A stretch of 64,000 bases of DNA from Isoetes taiwanensis (lineage: Eukaryota; Streptophyta; Lycopodiopsida; Isoetales; Isoetaceae). Made by a program: the position numbers and the translations under genes. Every line of letters begins with the position of its first letter. The stretch's first letter is position 1. The stretch is from positions 2,487,436-2,551,435 of the forward strand of contig JAJEKV010000012.1 of assembly GCA_021234155.1 (NCBI GenBank), read 5' to 3'. Of the stretch, positions 54,428 to 64,000 are shown in pieces. Below the pieces are notes generated by a model. That model ran no database searches and had not been told where the DNA came from. It saw only the letters and a program-made list of their open reading frames with translations.

Positions 54428-56872
54428 TGCCCACATGGCATGTTTGAGCCACCTTGGCATTTTCGAGCCATCTTGGCATGTTGGAGCCTAGGTGGCATGT
54501 TGGAGCCGCCTTGGCATGTTTGAGCCACCTTGGCATGTTTGAGCCTAGGTGGCATGTTGGTGCCTAGGTGGCATGACCTTGGCATGTTGGAGCCTAGGTG
54601 GCATGTTGGGAGCCCACGTGGCATGTTTGAGCCACCTTGGCATGTTGGAGCTTAGGTAGCATGTTGGAGCCCACATGGCATGTTTGAGCCACCTTGGCAT
54701 TTTTGAGCCACCTTGGCATGTTGGAGCCTAGGTGGCATGTTGGAGCCACCTTGGCATGTTTGAGCCACCTTGGCATGTTTGAGCCTAGGTGGCATGTTTG
54801 TGCCTAGGTGGCATCACCTTGGCATGTTGGGTCTAGGTGGCATGTTGGGCTGCATGGCATGTTTGAGCCACCTTGGCATGTTTGAGCCGAGTGGCATGTT
54901 TGAGCCCACATGGCATGTTTGAGCCACCTTGGCATGTTAGAGCCTAGGTGGAATGTTTGAGCCACCTTGGCATGTTTGAGCCTAGTGGCATGTTGGAGCC
55001 ACCTTGGAATGTTAGAGCCTGGGTGGCATGTTGGGGCCCACATGGCATGTTTGAGCCACCTTGGCATGTTAGAGCCTAGGTGGCATGTTGAGCCACCTTG
55101 GCATGTTTAGTCTAGGTGGCATGTTTGAGCCACCTTGGCATGTTGGAGCCTAGGTGGCGTGTTTGAGCCACCTTGGCACGTTGGAGCCCACGTGGCATGG
55201 TTGAGCCATCTTGGCATGTTTGAGCCACCTTGGACTGTTGGAGCCTAGGTGGCATGTTGGAGCCCACGTGGCATGTTTTGCGACAGCCGTGGCATGTTTG
55301 AGCCAACATGGCATGTTTGAGCAAACTAGGTGGCATGTTGGACCCCCCCGTGGCATGTTTGAGCCACCTAGGCGTGTTGGAGCCTAGGTGGCATGTTGGG
55401 CCAGCGTTGGCATGTTTGAGACACCTTGGCATGTTTGAGCCTAGGTGGCATGTTTGAGCCACCTTGGCATGTTGGAGCCTAGGTGGCATGTTTGAACACC
55501 TTGGCATGTTTGAGACACCCGTCATGTTGGAGCCCGTGGCATGTTGGAGCCAACTAGGTGGCATGTTAGAGCCCCGTGGCATGTTTGAGCCACCTTGGCA
55601 TGTTGGAGCTTAGGTAGCATGTTGGAGCCCACATGGCATGTTTGAGCCACCTTGGCATTTTTGAGCCACCTTGGCATGTTGGAGCCTAGGTGGCATGTTG
55701 GAGCCACCTTGGCATGTTTGAGGCACCTTGGCATGTTTGAGCCTAGGTGGCATGTTGGTGCCTAGGTGGCATCACCTTGGCATGTTGGAGTCTAGGTGGC
55801 ATGTTGGAATTTTGCATGGCATGTTTGAGCCACCTTGGCATGTTTGGCCAGTGGCATGTTTGAGCCCACATGGCATGTTTGAGCCACCTTGGCATGTTTG
55901 GGCCTAGGTGGTATGTTTGAGCCACCTTGGCATGTTTGAGCCCTAGTGGCATGTTGGAGCCACCTTGGAATGTTAGAGCCTGGGTGGCATGTTGGAAACC
56001 CACATGGCATGTTTGAGCCACCTTGGCATGTTAGAGCCTAGGTGGCATGTTGGCTTCCACCTTGGCATGTGGAGTCTAGGTGGCATGTTTGAGCCACCTT
56101 GCATGTTGGAGCCTAGGTGGCGTGTTTGAGCCTCCCTGGCGCGTTGGAGCCCACGTGGCATGGTTGAGCCACCTTGGCATGTTTGAGCCACCTTGGCTGT
56201 TGGAGCCTGGGTGGCATGTTTTTGTTTTAAGTGGCATGTTTGAGCCAACATGGCATGTTTGAGCAAACTAGGTGGCATGTTGGACCCCACGTGGCATGTT
56301 TGAGCCACTTAGGCGTGTTGGAGCCTAGGTGGCATGTTGGAGCCAGCGTTGGCATGTTTGAGACACCTTGGCATGTTTGAGCCTAGGTGGCATGTTTGAA
56401 ACCACCTTGGCATGTTGGAGCCTAGGTGGCATGTTTGAGACACCTTGGCATGTTTGAGACACCCCGTCATGTTGGAGCCCCGTGGCATGTTGGAGCCAAC
56501 TAGGTGGCATGTTAGAGCCCACGTGGCATGTTTGAGCCACCTTGGCATGTTGGAGCCTAGTTGGCATGTTGGAACCCATGTGGGATGTTTGTGCCACCTT
56601 GGAATGTTGGAGCCTCGGTGGCATTTTGGTGCCTAAATGTCATTTCGGAGCATAGGTGGCATGTTTGAGCCACCTTGGCATGTTTGAGCCTAGGTGGCAT
56701 GTTGGACTAGATGGCATGTTTGAGCCACCTTGGCATCTTTGGAGCCTAGGTGGCATGGTGGAGCCCGTGGCATGTTTGAGCCATCTTGGCATGTTGGAGC
56801 AGCGTGGCATGTTAGATCTTGCATGGCATATTAGAGCAGCGTGGCATCTTTGGAGCCAAGCGGTGGCATGAT
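54428..56872 (-). repeat. 19-bp minisatellite array, right arm, with a ~0.95-kb higher-order duplication
   Basis: It is the reverse orientation of the left array (TGGCATGTTTGAGCCACCT units). Distinctive variants recur at a spacing of about 940-960 bp: GAGCTTAGGTAGC at 54,648 and 55,606, and AGCCAACATGGCATGTTTGA at 55,301 and 56,243. The array therefore contains two tandem copies of a block of about 0.95 kb (about 54,600-55,560 and 55,561-56,520). Confidence 0.93.
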
Positions 56873-58427
56873 GGATTCAACCATAAAATGATCATATGAA
56901 TTAAACCATTAAAAATATTTTATATAGCCAAGATGGGCGGCTAAGATCTTGATCCCGATCCTATTATATTATTGGCCCTTAAAATGGCGGTTTGTGATTC
57001 ATGATGATCAGCGGCGGGATGTTGATCCGGGTCCTCTCCTTTCATTGGCTCTAGCGGGGTGAGATTAATGCATTTCCCTCCATTGGCTATGGCGATGGCG
57101 GAGCTCCTTAGCTATGACAATCGCCATGTATTTTCTCTTTCCCTCCCTTAGCTATGGCGATGTCGGGAGCTCTTTTGCTATGTTGATGGTGGCGCTCCTT
57201 AGATTATGGCTTGCATCGACATGAAGGAGGAAGATGCGGTTATGTCTTGGGGTTATGAAGGAGAAAGATTTCTGGTTATTAACTCAATCTTAGACTAAAT
57301 AGATCTTGTTTCATAGATTAACAAAAGCGATGCATGTATAACTATCGCGAGGTGAGTTCATGGGCCGCGACCTCTGTTTTGCCAATTTTGTCTCGGCATG
57401 ACAGCCCAAGACCTTTTGCGAGGAGCCAACTTTGCATCGCGGGGCGGGCATTTTGGCGGATCTTGGAAGCATATTTGTAAGATCACGGGATCTAGCTCTT
57501 TGGGTTTGTTTGTTAGGAGGATTTCATTATGACCTTTTTAAAAATCTTTGGCGAGTTGAGAAGATTAACCATCTTAGGAGCGGTTTACTCTGTTCCAACG
57601 TTATAAAACAAACTGGCATCTATTGTGGGTCCCGGTCTGCGGCAAATAATGTTTCTTTATTCGCAAGCGAGCCGTAGCAGCGTCACGGGCTTCTGTAGGT
57701 TAGATGCAAAGGAAGAGAAAAAATCAGATCTTTTTTTGTACTCCATTCACGGCTTTCTACTCCGGTGAGGTAAAAGCTTCTATTCTATTTCTCTTTTCTT
57801 TATTTTTGCTTTAGATGCTCCTTTGTTCTATTAAAGCGAGGGGCCGTTCTATTATCGGCGGAGTTAGAGTTTGAACTTGCGACTTACTTTGCGGACTATT
57901 GCATGCATGTCCGCGAAGCTTGACTTGAGCTCGGCTTCATCTTACTTCTTATTTGGCAATATGCTAAAAGTCTGGCGATTGAAAACTAGTTTCAAATCCG
58001 TGGATATCTGAAGCAGAGTATTACTTCTTCGTCAAATTTAATTTGTGTGCTTTCTCGGCATTCAATAGCATTCTTTGCAACCTTGTCTTTGAAAACTTAT
58101 TCTATTATGTTGTTAAAGGTAGGATCTAGATCTGATGCTTGGTTAAGCTATGATATCATTAATGGCTTTGTACAAAATAAAATAATTCATTTCTTAACCG
58201 GTTTGTGTAGAGTTTATGGTTTTCATCCATACATTTCTAAATTTTTGTGCATCATTTTCATCAATCTCATGGTTATAAAAACAGGGGAAGCATTTACACT
58301 TCATGATCCATAAGAGAATAAACATCAATATTCAATTCCCACAAGAGAATAAACAATATATTTATCTTAAATGTGATCATATTAATTTTTTAATTGTGAT
58401 AAATATGAATTTTTTATTTGTATGTAT
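56873..58427. other. Unassigned DNA right of the palindrome
   Basis: Around 57,050-57,200 a degenerate repeat of TTAGCTATGGCGATG-type sequence with GGAGCTCC occurs three times. A plus-strand frame at 57,432-57,677 reads HYDLFKNLWRVEKINHLRSG but matches no family I know. No element edge is recognised. Confidence 0.3.
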
Positions 58428-58599
58428 GCCACGTGTCAATATATGATTCGTTAGAAGTTATATTAGAAACAACACCTCCTTGTTTTTCTTGTTTTTCTAT
58501 ATGTGATAATAATGGTTTTTTATTTGAAAAAGTAAGCCACGTGTCGATATTTGATTAGTTAAAATAACATTTTATTATTTATAAAATACGCCACGTGTC
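58428..58599. promoter_or_regulatory. Three ABRE/G-box motifs (GCCACGTGTC) in AT-rich repeats
   Basis: GCCACGTGTC occurs at 58,428-58,437, 58,536-58,545 and 58,590-58,599, each followed by (A/G)ATAT and ATTAG-like sequence. ACGTGTC is the core of abscisic-acid response elements bound by bZIP factors. The surroundings are also repeated, so the motifs may simply have spread with a degenerate repeat; no adjacent gene is recognised. Confidence 0.5.
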
Positions 58600-59185
58600 A
58601 ATATTTTATTAGCTAAAGATAACTAAAAACAACACCTAGTTTTTTATATATGTTATTATAACTTTTTTACATGTCTTTAATTTAAAAAAACAATACTTAA
58701 TGGCATAAAAAATAATAGCAAGACTTCAATAACACATGTGGTACTTTGTTAAATAACATGTAACTATTTTGAAAAACAATCTTACTTTCATGTTGTAATT
58801 TAGTTTTTCACATGTGGTAATATCGAGATCTACGCATATAATTCTGAACATAAACAACGTATAGTTCCACGAAAAAAAATACATGTTGACAAAAAATCAT
58901 AAAAACTATGTCAATTTTTTCTACGCATGGATTTTTCTGCCAAAAGACCACCGTGGGAAATTTCCGCCCAAAAAACCCTTTGTCCCTTTGTGCAAATCCG
59001 GATAAGCGACCCGCGTGGACTTTTGGGGCCATTTTGGTGTTGTTTTTGGCATAAAACAACACTTCCGTACAACTAAAAAACAACTGTGGACCAAAAATTG
59101 GGGTCAGTGTGATATCTTCCACTTCATTGGTGTGTGCAGGCTGTCATGTTCCTACAAATAAATGTCAAGAGCCTAAAACCATTTC
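58600..59185. other. AT-rich DNA, no gene recognised
   Basis: Low-complexity AT-rich sequence with a minus-strand frame (58,808-59,122) lacking any known motif. It borders the LINE relic. Confidence 0.35.
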
Positions 59186-59890
59186 TAATTGGCACGCTAC
59201 AACTTTGCTTTCTACAGTGTATAAGATCTTTGCTAAGGCCTTGACAGAGAAAGTGGGGGATATTTCGGCAAAGTCTATCTCCTCTACACAATAAAGCTTT
59301 TTGCCTAAGCATTGTATTCTTGATAATGTGGCTACAGTTTATGCGGGGATGTCCCGGTGCATCTAAAAAAGGTCAACACATTGTTTACTTTAAATTGGAT
59401 TTTGCTTAAGCCTGTTAAGATGCGGATTAGAACTTCTTGCAAAAACGTCCTCTGGCATAGAGATTTGAAGAGTTGTTTATCAAAGATGTTATGAACCTCC
59501 ATCTACTTTTCGGTCTATTGTATTTTTTTTCAAGGAGAACCAGCCGACTTTGTTTCATGTTCGGTAGAGGAGATCGCCAGGAATGTTCCCTTGCTCTATT
59601 ATTGTTCATTATTGTGGCAGATGTAATCCACGGCTTGACTATAGAGGATGGATCTCAAGAAGTTTGTAATCAATAAGCCAATAACATATTTCTCTTTCTA
59701 ATAGCTGAGGATGATAATCTTTATAATGCTAAGTATTTGCTAGACTCTTTCTCACTGGCATTCTCACAGTTGATGCTTGGTATATGGCTAATCACTTATT
59801 GCCTCGGGATGTTTTTTCAGACTAAGTTCATGCTATCAATATGGGACGAGCTATTTGATAAATGTGGGATAATAGTGCGCTTGACGACTC
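59186..59890 (+). pseudogene. LINE (L1-type) reverse transcriptase relic
   Basis: Reading across frames: ISNWHATTLLSTVYKIFAKA (59,187; typical N-W-R-P-I-T-L-L of plant LINE RT), a SFLPKHCILDNV motif after a stop (59,297), CSLALLLFIIVADVIHGL (59,586; usual C-P-L-A-P-L-L-F) and NNIFLFLIAEDDNLYNAKYL (59,680), which is the place of the catalytic Y-A-D-D box, here lost. Multiple stops and frameshifts show an old, inactive copy. No 3' tail is identified. Confidence 0.75.
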
Positions 59891-61310
59891 CTTCACAATC
59901 TATTGATGTGTCTATTTGGATTGGTCCCCAAATTGTTAATGCACAACATCTTGTGCATTCTTTATCGAAGCTAGTCTATGTTGATGTAGCGGACCTAGCC
60001 ACTTGATGGGCTAGTATACATATTTACATACACATGCTTAGCATGCATGTAGCATGGAGAATACATAAGCAAGGGTTTTGTCTATCTGGAAAAGAATTTT
60101 GCAAGAGCTTTTGCAGAGCATGAGAGCAAAAGAGGCAATTTTTAGGCAGTTTTAGTGGCTGAACTTTGGAGCATCATATCTCGGCGACTAGAGATCCTTT
60201 TTAGGTGATTTTTCTTTTTTCTGGAAAGGCTTTTGAATCAGATTTTCGGACTGGTCGATCAGGCTGAAATTCATCTGTATGAGAAAGTTATGGCAAAAAT
60301 AGTGATGCTGGGCCAGAATCGACTGCACTATATATGTACTTCTGCAGATTCTTAGAGCTAGAAGCTGATCTTTTGAGGCGCAAGCAACATCAGCGAGCCC
60401 AGAGTCTACGCATGAAGAAATTCTCAGGTGGGGTTTTTTTATTGATCATTGAGATGCTATGAGCTGTCATGATTCGTATGTACATGATTTTTACATGCGT
60501 ATATGATAAATTATGAATTTATTCAAGGCTCATAAGGCTACAAAAGGTAATTGGTGTGTAGAAATATCTCTGGAAGGGCTGATTATGAGGCAAGAAGATC
60601 CGAAAATGCTTGAAAATTATCGATATGGACTTGAATCAGCGGTTTGGCATGTCTTAAACCTCCTTTGTTGGACATCTATAACTTTTTAGAACTAATCGGT
60701 TCGCGTTTCCTTTTCATTTGTTTATATTAGTTTGGTTAAATTGCTCTACATTTGCTTCAGTTTAGTATTTTGTTGCTAATCGAAAGAGTTAATTAATTTA
60801 GGAATAAACCATTGGGATGGGGCTCAGTTGCCTTGCATGTGGATGCAATCAGTGAAGACTGCACAGATTGCTCAGAATAGTCACAAGAACTGTAATAGTA
60901 AGGAAATGAGTTACTTTAAATGATTGTAATCTAACTAAAACAGTATGCAATATAAAGCACTAATTCATTAATTTGAGAAAAAGTACATTCTCATTTTGCT
61001 TGAAATAGCTTGTAGGCTGCTTTTAAAAGGGTAGTTTGTAAACAGTCGGCTCAGAGAACACGTTAATAGGTTGTGATGATCGCCAGCGCGATCATTTCTA
61101 CCACCGAAAGACAACACAGAGAGCAAGTTATGCACAAAAGAATATAAAAACAGTTCGGCTTAGAGGGATCACTATGGCAATCGATACATGTGAAAAGAAT
61201 AATGTATTAAAATGAATTATATATATGTTATCAAATACCAACGCTCTGGCTTAGAGGAATCATGGATCCGTATTTTATTACAGATTCATCCTAAAGAATT
61301 TATGGAGATT
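59891..61310. other. Unassigned non-coding DNA, LTR-like in character
   Basis: No protein motif is seen. The composition around 60,010-60,700 resembles an LTR or leader, but no second copy exists in the window to test this. A small palindrome GATCGCCAGCGCGATC lies at 61,080-61,095. Confidence 0.25.
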
Positions 61311-61319
61311 CTCTAACAA

Positions 61320-61990
61320 CTGTTGGTTTCCTCTCGGCATCAGTGAGCACTTTAGCATTTGCCATGTCCACCTGTCCATCAGTATCATGTCAGTCCGATC
61401 ATATATCTTCTTATCATTCTATCATAATCTACCAAGGCCACATGAGCATTTTTCATAGCCTCATAAAAGCCTTCTTCCCAGTTCCTGATTGTCCTCCAGG
61501 GCACGAAGAGTGATGTGCTGCATGTGATGCTTTTTAGCGTACACCTTGCCGTATTCTTGGGAGTTGCCCTGGCAATTATTGTCCCTGCTCGAACGCATCA
61601 TCCATCTGCACTTCAACCTGTTGCACGGACTTATCTGACACAAATGGACAACTTATTAGAGGATTCAATACATCCAAACCATCATTAAAGGCTTCCAATT
61701 TTTAAATACATGTTCTTAGACTCCTCGCTGTATTGGCATAGGTTTCCCCTTTCTCAGCATCTCCAATGTCTGTGCGTAGTTTTCACCCTAAAAATTGTTG
61801 ATAACCTCGTCCAGGTTATCCAGTATCACCATGTTCTGCATGATGTGCACGTCGGGGACTGGTCGAGAGGGTTCTCCCCTATCGAAATTGGATTGTTCCT
61901 GCTCTCCATCTTCACCTTCCTCTCTGTTCTCCTCTGGAGCACCACTGGCTAGCTTTTCCAGGTCCGTGTTGAACTCTTCAGTTCTCTAGT
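61320..61990 (-). pseudogene. Minus-strand coding relic of unknown function
   Basis: Protein-like pieces on the minus strand include SGAPEENREEGEDGEQEQSN (about 61,945-61,885), RPVPDVHIMQNMVILDNLDE (about 61,865-61,805) and HITLRALEDNQELGRRL (about 61,520-61,470). Stops and frame changes interrupt it. It might be a decayed Gag or a captured host exon. No domain is recognised. Confidence 0.3.
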
Positions 61991-62005
61991 GGAGATCATC
62001 CTGAG

Positions 62006-62690
62006 ATGGATAGACAAACTGAAAGAGTGAATCAAATTCTGGAGGATATGTTGAGATCTTATGTGGCCACTCAACAATCCAGACGGGAGGACTATTTGCC
62101 AAGTGTCGAGTTTTCTTACAATAATGGGTATCAGCAGCGCATCAAAACTAGCCCATTTTGGCTATGTTTGAGAGAAATCACTCTGTATCGCTTTGATTCG
62201 ATAAGCTGGAAACTGTTGCTGCTATAAGTATACTTGAAGGCACGAATATGACACTTGGATTGTGTCAATTGCATATAAGACAGGCCCAGGATCGGGGAAG
62301 GGCACGTGCCAATTTATCTAGAACCCCAATCGACTACATGAGTCCAATGGTGTACCTTCGTGTGGTCTTTCCTGCGAATCTGAAAAGAAAAGCAATATTG
62401 CCATTGTTAATAGGAAAGAAACCAAAGCTCTCCTCAAGATACAGTGGTCCTTATAAGATTTTGAACAAGTATAGTGATGTTGCCTTCAAGTTATGACTGC
62501 CACTGAATGTGGACATTTATCCAGTTTTCCATATGAGCCAGTTGCGACCAGGTCTTGGGAAAGTTGTGAATGTTGTACCTTCTAAGGATCACATGATGGA
62601 GTTGGATAGAATCCCTATCCCTGAAAGAATTTTGAATTCCCTGATAGTGCGGATCTGCCAGAGAGACCAGATGGAATTCCTAGTGAAATA
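62006..62690 (+). pseudogene. Ty3/gypsy integrase C-terminus, plus strand, frame-broken
   Basis: It begins MDRQTERVNQILEDMLRSYV (gypsy integrase after the catalytic core), followed by DYLPSVEFSYNNGYQQRIKT and SPFWLCLRE. After a frame change come LSSRYSGPYKILNKYSDVAF (GPY/F module) and DIYPVFHMSQLRPGLGKVVN. The right end reads VPSKDHMMELDRIPIPERIL, where a chromodomain-like tail often lies. This is a different family from the 10-24 kb element and lies on the opposite strand. Everything upstream (catalytic core, RT) is missing. Confidence 0.85.
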
Positions 62691-62784
62691 GAAACATAGG
62701 CCTGTCTCAGGGACGACGTGGGAGAGTCTCGTTTCATGACTCAATATCTGGATGTAATGGCTCAATCGTCTAGGGCCGATTCTT

Positions 62785-62806
62785 GAGGACGGGGGAAAAG
62801 GAGAGT
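62785..62806 (+). promoter_or_regulatory. Polypurine tract of the plus-strand gypsy fragment
   Basis: GAGGACGGGGGAAAAGGAGA lies about 95 bp after the last coding motif and ends two bases before TGTTATGCCC, a plausible LTR start. The order coding end, purine tract, TG is as expected for an LTR element. Confidence 0.65.
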
Positions 62807-62808
62807 AA

Positions 62809-64000
62809 TGTTATGCCCAATTATTATATAGACCATTTTTGTAATTATTTGACATGCATGTCTTTGTGGGCAAATGAAATAATCTGATGTGGTTAGCATT
62901 GAGATTATTGTTGTCACATGGTCTAGTCTAATTGCGTAGAGCATTGTGGCAATTTAAACTAGGGGCAACTGGGCGTGATCAATCTAGTTGCTAAGGTGGC
63001 CTTGGAGAATTATAATTTGGTAGTAAATCATATAAATGCGCAAGGCAACCTTAATGGATTAAACAACCATTAAAATAAAGTGAAAATGTTATATAATGGT
63101 TTAAAACCATTGGGTTCAATTGGTGAGCACCCGCATAGCGGGGTGCACACCCCACCATCAATATTCTTTGCGGGCACGGATTTGGCTTTGGGGCGGCGGT
63201 AGCGGTGCCATATCTAGTTTCGGCGAGAACCATCGCCCTATGCTATGATGCCATGTGGCCTTGCCGTGGATTAGCCTAAACAAAAAAGCGGTGGCAACAA
63301 ATGCGGGCGATCACGGAAGGACACATCTGAGAGGGAGTGGGAAGGCGGGAATTAAAAGAAGAGGGAATTGTTTTGCCCATGAGAGAATAAGCAATTTGAA
63401 AGGAAGGATTTGGGTTGATAGTATCTGCTGGACCGAGAGTTGCAGCAGGGAGGCTTTATCCTGTTTGTTTGATAGCTAACGGGACTACGTGTGTATATTC
63501 TATGTACTTTGATGGTTTATGTGAATATGAATCGAGATTTTTGGGACTAAAAATTTTGTTTCATAACATCCAATTTTCTCAATCTATTTACAAAATTAAT
63601 TGTAAGGCAAAGAGCCTTTGCTTCTAAAGGTATTATGCAAATCTCAACTAACACAGGTGGACCAAGTTGCATTCCAATGATGATCCAATTAATTAACTTA
63701 GTTAACATACTAATTAGTAATTTTAATTAATTGCTAGCATTACTAGTCTCCATAATGATATAAAAGCATTGCAAACAATGAAACCTAATGAAGAAATTTT
63801 AAATAAATATAGGCTTTAGATTTCTGAGGACACTAAGGGGCTAAGGAGACAAGTTCATGCGTGTGAAAGTAATGTGGGACAATTTACTACTGTGAAAGAC
63901 ATGCACGAGATAATAGTCCGGTTGACAAAATTGGAAACACAACTTCACTAACAATAGGTACCAAAAGCAGATAGAAGGGGAGATACTTTCATCTATGCTA
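62809..64000 (+). repeat. Start of a presumed 3' LTR, then unassigned DNA
   Basis: TGTTATGCCCAATTATTATA at 62,809 follows the purine tract and is taken as the LTR start. The end cannot be placed because the matching 5' LTR is not in the window. A hairpin CACCCGCATAGCGGGGTG lies at 63,127-63,144. From about 63,480 nothing is recognised except a Lys/Glu-rich plus-strand stretch near 63,830-63,945 (VKDMHEIIVRLTKLETQLH). Confidence 0.4.

Larger units (their letters stand above)
49873..56872. repeat. ~7-kb imperfect palindrome centred near 53,566
   Basis: The 19-bp array reads in one orientation on the left (49,873-52,215) and in the opposite orientation on the right (54,428-56,872). The unique sequence between them is also inverted: 52,797-53,557 pairs with 53,576-54,330 around an 18-base loop (53,558-53,575). 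At the centre CCTCCGAAACATAAACCCTA faces TAGGGTTTACATTTTGGAGG. The arms differ by substitutions, small indels and one insertion of about 350 bp in the left arm. Confidence 0.9.

Overview
The window is nuclear DNA from a land plant with a repeat-rich genome. It holds one intron-containing gene for a RETICULATA-related plastid protein (DUF3411), one intronless AP2/ERF transcription factor gene, and many LTR retrotransposons whose primer sites match plant initiator-Met tRNA. The species cannot be named from sequence alone. No tRNA, rRNA or prokaryotic-type gene is visible.

Layout. 1-9 kb is the gene-bearing part: a retroposed 3' end with poly(A), the RETICULATA-related gene (+, eight exons, about 3.34-5.96 kb), the AP2/ERF gene (-, about 6.9-7.3 kb), then small tandem duplications. 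10.468-24.211 kb is a complete Ty3/gypsy element on the minus strand: 1.6-kb LTRs, a perfect 5-bp target duplication, primer site and polypurine tract, degenerate gag-pol, and a 4.5-kb accessory region between the 5' LTR and gag. That region contains an unmistakable histone H3-like domain. A hAT-type MITE with a perfect 8-bp duplication splits its RNase H from its integrase.

25.93-43.5 kb is a head-to-tail array of one Ty1/copia family in which neighbouring units share LTRs (LTR-INT-LTR-INT-LTR-INT-LTR-partial INT). Two internal copies carry the same MITE at the same base, so the array grew by duplication in the chromosome. The three long copies share a truncated protease site, a lost integrase catalytic Asp and a nonsense codon. 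At about 43.5 kb the last copy is fused to a second copia family (43.5-48.3 kb), itself split by a 2.8-kb foldback-type insertion.

48.7-57 kb is satellite-like: a G/T-rich minisatellite, AG and TTAG microsatellites, and a palindrome of about 7 kb whose arms end in 2.3-2.4-kb arrays of a 19-bp minisatellite in opposite orientation. 57-64 kb holds a LINE reverse transcriptase relic, three ABRE-type G-boxes, a gypsy integrase C-terminus with a polypurine tract and LTR start, and unassigned DNA.

Reading frames are broken throughout, including in the otherwise well-conserved RETICULATA-related gene. Where repeat copies can be compared, many differences sit at CAG/CTG/CCG sites, so some frameshifts may be sequencing or consensus error at CHG-methylated positions and not real mutations.
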